From: Actinomycetes bacterium
GTDB taxonomy: Bacteria > Actinomycetota > Acidimicrobiia > Acidimicrobiales > UBA8190
DNA: 5,341 bases
Direction: 5' to 3'
Assembly: GCA_021779775.1 (NCBI GenBank)
Contig: JAJYAB010000154.1
Coordinates: 1-5,341 of the forward strand
How positions within the stretch are numbered: the stretch's first letter is position 1; each line of letters starts with the position of its first letter. Positions 1 through 4,507 of this stretch are shown in pieces. The position numbers and the translations under genes are program-made. The notes under the pieces were generated by a model that did no database searches, was not told where the DNA came from, and saw only the letters and a program-made list of their open reading frames with translations.

Positions 1-65
1 CACCCTCCAGCGTCAACACGCGAGCCTTTGACCTGGGTAAACGCGCTGGTCAGCGGGTTATTTGG

Positions 66-89
66 AAGAAACTTTCGGAAGGCCCAAAG
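66..89 (-). terminator. Candidate intrinsic terminator for tRNA-Leu
   Basis: Read on the minus strand, bases 89-72 can fold as CTTTGGG-CCTT-CCGAAAG (seven positions with one G-G mismatch), directly followed by TTTCTT (71-66). It lies 37 bases beyond the 3' end of the tRNA, where transcription of a single tRNA gene would be expected to stop. The stem is short and the T tract is interrupted by a C, so this is a plausible but weak terminator. Confidence 0.4.
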
Positions 90-102
90 AGGGGCTCAGA
101 TC

Positions 103-125
103 GCTAGCCCGGAAGCCTCCGCTAG
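103..125 (-). other. Hairpin immediately 3' of tRNA-Leu
   Basis: On the minus strand, CTAGC-GGA (125-118) can pair with TCC (113-111) and GCTAG (108-104), leaving loop GGCT and a two-base GG bulge. It begins at the first base after the tRNA discriminator. It could be part of the precursor 3' trailer, and might take part in 3' processing or termination; there is no T run directly after it. The function is inferred only from position. Confidence 0.3.
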
Positions 126-209
<84 letters not shown>

Positions 210-223
210 GAGCGACGCCGGCC

Positions 224-251
224 AGCGTAGCCCACCGTCTCTGGCGGTCTC
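224..251 (-). promoter_or_regulatory. Candidate promoter of tRNA-Leu
   Basis: On the minus strand a -10-like TACGCT (229-224) fits the actinobacterial TAnnnT pattern and lies 14 bases upstream of the tRNA 5' end, which implies a leader of about 7 bases. A weak -35-like GAGACC (251-246) sits 16 bases further upstream. Only the -10 is persuasive. The fhaA promoter lies about 75 bases away on the opposite strand. Confidence 0.35.
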
Positions 252-326
252 CCCGCCGGGCGAAGGGGGGGAGGCAATGCGCTGCCGCCGGCGGTGTCGT
301 CCCTGGCCAGGAACCCTTCGCGACCT

Positions 327-354
327 TTGTGGTGGCGCGGCGTCCCGGTAGGCT
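327..354 (+). promoter_or_regulatory. Candidate promoter of the fhaA operon, leaderless type
   Basis: TTGTGG (327-332) and TAGGCT (349-354) are separated by 16 bases and resemble housekeeping-sigma -35 and -10 elements. Only 10 bases lie between the -10 and the fhaA ATG, so the transcript would begin at or a few bases before the start codon. No Shine-Dalgarno sequence is present, which agrees with a leaderless or nearly leaderless mRNA. The same TAGGCT hexamer occupies the same place before the kinase gene. The remaining spacer (230-326) holds a G7 run (265-271) and a GC palindrome (285-294), with no recognised gene. Confidence 0.5.
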
Positions 355-364
355 GCCGTCCATC

Positions 365-1039
365 ATGGGACTGCAGGAATTCGAGCAACGGCTGGAGCGG
401 TTGGTCGAAGGGGTCTTCGCCAAGGCGTTCCGGGCCGGCCTGCAGCCGGTGGAGCTGGGTCGTCGCCTCACGCGCGAGATGGATCTGCTGCGGCGTGTGG
501 GGGTGAACAGGCTGATCGCACCGAACCACTTCATGGTCGACCTTTCTCCCGAGGACTCGGAGCGCTTCGCGCAATTCTCCGATGTGCTGGCCCGCGAGCT
601 CACCGAAGCGGCCCGGGAGCATGCCCGCATCGAGCACTACGAGCTGGTCGGCCCGGTGGAGGTGGAGATCCGTCGGAACGCCCGCATGCGTGCCGGCCGC
701 TACCAGATCCTCGGCGAGATGCGTGAAGGGGAGATGCGTGACGGGGTGGGGGGCGGCGGGGCAGGATCCCTGGTCCTGGCCGACGGGAGCCGTATCGCAG
801 TGGGGACGGACCCCGTCGTTATCGGCAGGCTCCCGGAGTGCACGGTCATGCTGAGTGATCCGAACGTCAGTCGTCGTCACGCCGAGGTTCGCCGGCAGGG
901 TGCCGAGGTGGTGGTCCGTGACCTCGGCTCCACCAACGGCACCCGGGTCAACGGGCTGCCACTGCGTGACGAGCAGGTCTTGTCCGATGGTGACGAGCTG
1001 TCGCTCGGCACGACCCACCTGCGGTTCGAGGCCTCGTGA
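365..1039 (+). CDS. fhaA: FhaA-type FHA-domain signalling protein (DUF3662 plus FHA)
   Basis: This is a 224-residue cytoplasmic adaptor. In mycobacteria FhaA binds phosphothreonine on PknB partners, including the pseudokinase domain of the lipid II flippase MviN, and restrains peptidoglycan synthesis. Residues 1 to about 110 match the DUF3662 N-terminal domain (LERLVEGVFAKAFRAGLQP, then RLIAPNHFMVDLS). Residues about 137-222 are an FHA domain with intact phosphothreonine pocket motifs: GR 154-155, SRRH 169-172 and LGSTNGT 187-193. The linker between them is only about 25 residues and glycine-rich, whereas M. tuberculosis FhaA (about 527 residues) has a very long one. The ATG at 365 was chosen because homologues start this way and because the reading frame upstream crosses the tRNA. 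No ribosome binding site precedes it, but a -10-like box does. It is the first gene of the operon, and its stop overlaps a GTG (GTGA at 1036) at the head of the fhaB frame. Confidence 0.93.
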   Translation: MGLQEFEQRLERLVEGVFAKAFRAGLQPVELGRRLTREMDLLRRVGVNRLIAPNHFMVDLSPEDSERFAQFSDVLARELTEAAREHARIEHYELVGPVEVEIRRNARMRAGRYQILGEMREGEMRDGVGGGGAGSLVLADGSRIAVGTDPVVIGRLPECTVMLSDPNVSRRHAEVRRQGAEVVVRDLGSTNGTRVNGLPLRDEQVLSDGDELSLGTTHLRFEAS

Positions 1040-1050
1040 GGCCTGAGGCC

Positions 1051-1551
1051 ATGGTTGCTGCCGCCAACCTCGACAACCAGAACCTCCTACGGGCCTTGGA
1101 GGTCTTCGTGGTGGCGCTGATGTGGCTCTTCTTCCTCCGCGTCATCCGGGCCGTGGTGGTCGAGGTCCGCCCGCCGCGAGCCAGGCGAGCAGCGGTTGCC
1201 GAGGCGGTGATGCCACCGGCTGGTGGTTCTGGTTCGTCCGGCGGTCGACGTGATAAGGGGCCGCGCTACCGTCTGCGGGTCGTGGAGCCGGAGACCGCTC
1301 GCGGGTCCGTCTACGACATCGCCGAACAGGTCACCCTGGGCCGAGCGGCCGGATGCGGGGTGAAGGTGGAGGACGCGTACACCTCCAGCCTCCACGCCCG
1401 TCTGTTCCGCAGCGGCGGCCAGCTGTGGGTGGAGGACCTCGGATCGACCAACGGCACCTGGGTGAACGCCGAGCGGCTGTCTGCTCCGATCAAGTTGGGC
1501 AAGGGCGACCTGGTGCAGGTCGGTGGCACGGTGTTCGAGGTGACCAGATGA
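1051..1551 (+). CDS. fhaB: FhaB/FipA-type membrane-anchored FHA-domain protein
   Basis: The product is 166 residues from ATG 1051, close to the roughly 155 residues of M. tuberculosis FhaB (FipA), a kinase substrate linked to cell division and wall growth. A hydrophobic segment at residues about 15-38 (ALEVFVVALMWLFFLRVIRA) anchors it in the membrane. A basic, then Gly/Ser-rich linker follows, and an FHA domain fills residues about 73-165: GR 97-98, S112-S113-L114-H115 in the SxxH position, and VEDLGSTNGTWVN at 127-139. Start choice is open. GTG 1036 gives five more residues and overlaps the fhaA stop as GTGA with GAGG 4 bases upstream; ATG 1051 has GAGG (1038-1041) at 9 bases and is preferred. 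Either way the gene is translationally close-coupled to fhaA. With the kinase on the same membrane, it is placed to recruit phosphothreonine proteins to the envelope growth site. Confidence 0.92.
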   Translation: MVAAANLDNQNLLRALEVFVVALMWLFFLRVIRAVVVEVRPPRARRAAVAEAVMPPAGGSGSSGGRRDKGPRYRLRVVEPETARGSVYDIAEQVTLGRAAGCGVKVEDAYTSSLHARLFRSGGQLWVEDLGSTNGTWVNAERLSAPIKLGKGDLVQVGGTVFEVTR

Positions 1552-1604
1552 TCGCTTCGACTTGCCCCGCAGGCTGTGCTCTTCGCCAGGAGCGGTACTG
1601 TTGA
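1548..1604 (+). other. 18-codon bridging ORF between fhaB and pstP
   Basis: An ATG overlaps the fhaB stop (ATGA, 1548-1551) and opens a frame encoding MIASTCPAGCALRQERYC. Its TGA (1602-1604) overlaps the TTG start of pstP (TTGA, 1601-1604). The peptide has three cysteines and no recognisable family. Third-position GC is about 61 percent, below the neighbouring genes, so a selected peptide product is doubtful. The exact start/stop overlaps at both ends suggest it could carry ribosomes from fhaB to pstP by termination-reinitiation. It may be chance. Confidence 0.25.
1588..1592 (+). promoter_or_regulatory. Ribosome binding site that sets the pstP start
   Basis: AGGAG lies 8 bases before TTG 1601. 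The alternative in-frame TTG at 1562 has no Shine-Dalgarno sequence, and its 13 extra residues do not look like PstP. This decides the rare TTG start at 1601. Confidence 0.65.
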
Positions 1605-2935
1605 CCGTCCTGCGATCCGGTTCCGCCTCCGATGTCGGCCGGGTGCGCTCGGTCAACGAGGATCGGGCGTTGGAGAGCTTGACGCTCTTCGCCGTGGCCG
1701 ACGGTATGGGCGGTCATGCCGGTGGCGAGGTGGCGTCGCGCCTGGCCATCGATGCCCTGCAGGCCGAGTTCGCCCGCCAGCCGTCGGCCGGTGGCGTGGT
1801 CGAAGCGGTTCGCCGTGCCAACGTTGCCGTGTGGGAGCAGGGCCACAGCGATCCCGAGGTGCGGGGCATGGGGACCACGTTGACCGTCGCCGCCTTGGTG
1901 GTGGTGGATGGCGGTGACCGGCTGGTACTGGCCAACGTGGGCGACTCACGCGCCTACCGGATGCGGGGGGGGCGTCTCGACCAGCTCACCCAGGACCACT
2001 CGGTGGCCGAGGAGCTCGTGGAGCGCGGCGAGCTTTCTGCTGCCGAGGCAGCAGTACACCCGCATCGACACATCCTGACGCGTGCCTTGGGTGTCGGCCC
2101 GGACGTCGACGTCGACACCTGGGAGCTCCACCCGCAGCAGGGTGACCGCTACCTGTTGTGCTCCGACGGGCTCACCAACGAAGTGTCTCCCGATCGGATC
2201 ACCGGTGTGCTCGAGCGCCCCGGCGACCCCCGGAGAGCGGCGGAGACCCTGGTGCGGATGGCGAACGAGCATGGAGGGAACGACAACGTGACCGTGGTGA
2301 TCGTCGACGTCGTCGTCGGGGACCCCCCAGCCGACGAGCCGGACAGCGCTACGGCGGTGGCCCCGATCGTTGGTGCCGGCCCAGTGGCTGCCGGTGCCAA
2401 CGTCGCGGCGGGCACCTTCCCCGGCGACACCGAGGCGCTGGCTGTAGCCGACCCGGGCCCGGTCACCACAGCAGTGGCAGTAGCGGCCGCTGCACCGCTG
2501 GTCCGGCCGCGTGCGGAACAGCAGCCGGCGACGCCGACCCGCCGGGTGACGATCCGGACACTGGTCTTCGTGGTGCTGCTGGTCGCCATCGGGTTCGGCG
2601 TCTACAGCACCGTCCGCTGGTACGTCGACAATTCTTACTTCGTCCGGCTGAGCGGCAGCGAGCTCGTCGTCTACCAGGGTCGGCCGGCGGGTTTCCTGTG
2701 GATCAAGCCGAAGCCGGTGGACCGCACGGGCGTGACCGTGTCGCAGGTGCCGCAGACGTTCGTGCCGGCCTTGCGGGCGAGCGTAGAAGAGCCGTCACTG
2801 GCGGGGGCCAAGCGGTACGTGGCGAACCTTGTGGCCGAGCAGCGTTCCTTCGTCCAGTCCTCAGGCGGGGCGCCGCCACCGCCCACCACCACCACCACCA
2901 CCACCACCACCACCACCACCACGGGAGGAGGGTGA
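1601..2935 (+). CDS. pstP: PstP-type membrane PP2C Ser/Thr protein phosphatase
   Basis: This 444-residue enzyme hydrolyses phosphoserine and phosphothreonine on the PknB-family kinase and its substrates, including FHA proteins. The catalytic domain (about 3-238) faces the cytoplasm and has all PPM motifs: VNED 18-21, ADGMGGHAGGE 33-43, GTTL 91-94, NVGDSRAYR 112-120, QDHS 131-134, CSDGL 187-191 and GGNDNVT 225-231. The metal-binding aspartates D21, D34, D189 and D228 are present. An Ala/Val/Gly/Pro-rich linker (about 240-315) leads to one transmembrane helix (about 318-336). The extracytoplasmic part (about 340-424) resembles the outer region of mycobacterial PstP (ELVVYQGRP, then LAGAKRYVANLVAEQ). 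The protein ends in PPPP, 13 threonines and three glycines, an unusual tail lying outside the membrane. A run of eight G (1965-1972) lies inside the catalytic region. Translation starts at TTG 1601, and the stop is one base before pbpA, with no rodA between. Confidence 0.95.
   Translation: MTVLRSGSASDVGRVRSVNEDRALESLTLFAVADGMGGHAGGEVASRLAIDALQAEFARQPSAGGVVEAVRRANVAVWEQGHSDPEVRGMGTTLTVAALVVVDGGDRLVLANVGDSRAYRMRGGRLDQLTQDHSVAEELVERGELSAAEAAVHPHRHILTRALGVGPDVDVDTWELHPQQGDRYLLCSDGLTNEVSPDRITGVLERPGDPRRAAETLVRMANEHGGNDNVTVVIVDVVVGDPPADEPDSATAVAPIVGAGPVAAGANVAAGTFPGDTEALAVADPGPVTTAVAVAAAAPLVRPRAEQQPATPTRRVTIRTLVFVVLLVAIGFGVYSTVRWYVDNSYFVRLSGSELVVYQGRPAGFLWIKPKPVDRTGVTVSQVPQTFVPALRASVEEPSLAGAKRYVANLVAEQRSFVQSSGGAPPPPTTTTTTTTTTTTTGGG
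2885..2920 (+). repeat. (ACC)12 trinucleotide microsatellite in the pstP 3' end
   Basis: Twelve uninterrupted ACC triplets, then one ACG, encode 13 consecutive threonines. Use of one codon without drift suggests expansion by DNA slippage. Length changes would come in whole codons, so they would alter the PstP tail without breaking the frame or the pbpA ribosome binding site just downstream. In other frames the tract reads as poly-His or poly-Pro, and on the reverse strand as poly-Trp, poly-Val or poly-Gly; none of these is likely to be translated. Confidence 0.95.
2923..2932 (+). promoter_or_regulatory. Strong ribosome binding site for pbpA
   Basis: GGGAGGAGGG overlaps the last three glycine codons of pstP. 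The AGGAGG core (2926-2931) is 5 bases from GTG 2937. It fixes the pbpA start and rules out longer starts that would translate the ACC tract as poly-proline. The three C-terminal glycines of PstP may simply be a by-product of this site. Confidence 0.85.
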
Positions 2936-2936
2936 C

Positions 2937-4430
2937 GTGGGGAAACGCATCGGGTGGCTGGGCGTCTTCTTGGTCTTGTGCTTCGCCGCCCTGTTCGTGC
3001 AATTGAACAACGTGCAGGTGGTTAAGGCCAAGCAGGAGTCGAACAACCCCCACAATCCCCGGATCGAGATCCAGAGGTATGCCCAGCCCCATGGGCTGAT
3101 CGAAGCAGCCGACGGCACCGTACTGGCACAATCGGTTCCCTCCAACAAGCCGGGTTTGTACAAGTACACCCGGCAGTACCCGCAAGGGGGTCTGTACAGC
3201 CAGATCGTCGGGTACAACTCGCTGATCTACGGCGCTGACGGTGTCGAGGCTTTCTACGCCAAGGATCTGGCGTCGCACAACGCGCCGGTGAAGACGATCA
3301 GGGATCTGCTGTCGACCCACACCGTCACCGACACCGTCCGCCTGACCCTGCAGCCCAAGCTGCAGCAGGAGGCCCGCACGGCCCTGGCCGGCCGCACCGG
3401 TGCGGTGGTGGCCCTCGATCCGAGCACCGGCGCGATCCTGGCCATGTACTCCAACCCGACGTTCGACCCGAACCCCCTGGCGTCGCTCGACACCACGGTG
3501 GAGCGTCAGGCGTGGACGGCGGACAACACGGGAGATCCGGCACACGCCGGACTTCCGCCGCTGTTGCCGATCACCTACCGTGACCGGTTCGCCCCCGGCT
3601 CGGCGTTCAAGGTGATCACCACCTCCGCCGCCTACGACCACGCCCCGAGCCTCGTCGACAAGTCCTACCCGTACCTGTCGGCCATCGTGCCGGGCGGGCC
3701 GTACGCCCTGGGCGGCCAGACCACCATCCTGCAGAACTACGGCGGCGAGGTGTGCGGCGGCACGATCCGCACCATGTTGCCCCCCTCGTGCGACACCGGG
3801 TACTCGCTGCTCAGCGCCGGCATCGGCTCCGCCAGCATGTACGCCGAAGCCACCGCGTTCGGGTTCGACCAGCAGCCGCCGATCGACCTGCCGCACGACC
3901 GGTACGAGATCTCGATGTTCCCCACGCCGGCGCAGGTGCACGGGGCGCAGATCTTCCTGGCCTTCTCGTCCATCGGGCAGAAGTACACCCAGGCGAGCCC
4001 ACTGCAGATGGCGATGGTGGCAGGTGCCATCGCCGACGGCGGGGTGACGATGACCCCGCACGTCATGGCCGACGTCCACGACTCACAGGGGAACCTGGTG
4101 CAACGCTACGTGCCGACCCCGTGGCTGACGTCGACGAGCGCCGCTACGGCGAAGGCGGTCAACGGGCTGATGCAGCACGTCGTGTCGGACTCCAACGGGA
4201 CGGCCTTTGGCATCTTCAACCCTGCCGACCACGTGGCGGCCAAGACCGGTACGGCCCAGGTCGGTGTCGGCAACACTGCCACCACCGACTGGATGATCGC
4301 CTTCGCTCCTGCAGATGCGCCGAAGATCGCCCTGGCGGTGGTGATGCCCGACCAGCCCGGCACGCAGACCGGAGCCGGTGTCGCCGGTCCGGTCGTCAGG
4401 TCGATGATCCAGGCGGTGTTGGGCCAGTGA
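2937..4430 (+). CDS. pbpA: PbpA-type class B penicillin-binding protein (D,D-transpeptidase)
   Basis: This 497-residue bitopic membrane enzyme cross-links peptidoglycan stem peptides outside the membrane. A signal anchor lies at residues about 5-23 (IGWLGVFLVLCFAALFVQL). The PbpA N-terminal domain (about 38-140) includes NPRIEIQRYAQPHGLIEAADG. The transpeptidase domain (about 155-495) has the nucleophile motif SAFK (S222, K225) in FAPGSAFKV, SCD (S284-D286) in the SxN position, and KTGTA (436-440). Aspartate in place of asparagine in the second motif also occurs in elongation-type PBP2 proteins such as E. coli MrdA, so the enzyme is probably active. Cys273 and Cys285 flank that motif and could form a disulfide. 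Length matches M. tuberculosis PbpA (about 490). GTG 2937 is set by a strong ribosome binding site one base after the pstP stop, so the two are co-translated. The usual SEDS partner gene rodA is absent upstream. Confidence 0.95.
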   Translation: MGKRIGWLGVFLVLCFAALFVQLNNVQVVKAKQESNNPHNPRIEIQRYAQPHGLIEAADGTVLAQSVPSNKPGLYKYTRQYPQGGLYSQIVGYNSLIYGADGVEAFYAKDLASHNAPVKTIRDLLSTHTVTDTVRLTLQPKLQQEARTALAGRTGAVVALDPSTGAILAMYSNPTFDPNPLASLDTTVERQAWTADNTGDPAHAGLPPLLPITYRDRFAPGSAFKVITTSAAYDHAPSLVDKSYPYLSAIVPGGPYALGGQTTILQNYGGEVCGGTIRTMLPPSCDTGYSLLSAGIGSASMYAEATAFGFDQQPPIDLPHDRYEISMFPTPAQVHGAQIFLAFSSIGQKYTQASPLQMAMVAGAIADGGVTMTPHVMADVHDSQGNLVQRYVPTPWLTSTSAATAKAVNGLMQHVVSDSNGTAFGIFNPADHVAAKTGTAQVGVGNTATTDWMIAFAPADAPKIALAVVMPDQPGTQTGAGVAGPVVRSMIQAVLGQ

Positions 4431-4451
4431 CCGCGGTTCCCGTGCCCGTTC

Positions 4452-4490
4452 CTGCACCCTTCCCCTGCCAGAGGGTGGCGGGCCGTGCAG
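4452..4490. repeat. Nested inverted repeat between pbpA and the kinase gene
   Basis: Outer arms CTGCAC (4452-4457) and GTGCAG (4485-4490) are perfect inverted repeats. Inside them CCTGCCA (4464-4470) can pair with TGGCGGG (4476-4482) around a GAGGG loop, with one T-G pair. There is no T run after it. It covers the place where a -35 element and upstream contacts would lie for the TAGGCT box at 4493. It could be an operator, an attenuating RNA structure or a T-less terminator for the pbpA transcript; the sequence alone does not decide. Confidence 0.5.
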
Positions 4491-4492
4491 CA

Positions 4493-4498
4493 TAGGCT
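4493..4498 (+). promoter_or_regulatory. Candidate -10 element for the kinase gene, leaderless type
   Basis: TAGGCT lies 9 bases before the kinase ATG, nearly the same placement as the identical hexamer before fhaA. No ribosome binding site precedes the ATG and no clear -35 is visible; the expected region is filled by the inverted repeat. This suggests the kinase has its own leaderless or near-leaderless transcript besides any read-through from pbpA. Confidence 0.45.
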
Positions 4499-4507
4499 CT
4501 GGGCGCC

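Noticed and set aside
1..97. Possible partial gene running off the left edge
   Set aside because: The minus-strand frame left open to the edge has no ATG, GTG or TTG after its upstream stop, and the plus-strand frame open from the edge ends inside the tRNA; neither resembles a known protein.
285..294. Palindrome CCGCCGGCGG in the tRNA-fhaA spacer
   Set aside because: It is perfect but built only of G and C in high-GC DNA and not placed at a promoter element; chance is the simplest explanation.
2829..2936. Longer PbpA start giving a poly-proline N-terminus
   Set aside because: GTG 2937 has a textbook ribosome binding site and gives a normal signal anchor; the extension is out-of-frame reading of the pstP tail.
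2158..3006. Plus-strand frame with a poly-histidine run across the pstP/pbpA junction
   Set aside because: It is an alternate frame of pstP made of Arg/Gly/Ala-rich shadow sequence; the His run is the ACC repeat read as CAC.
2703..4079. Long minus-strand open frame with a poly-tryptophan run
   Set aside because: It is antisense to pbpA and reads the ACC repeat as TGG codons; the poly-Trp tract is not credible protein.
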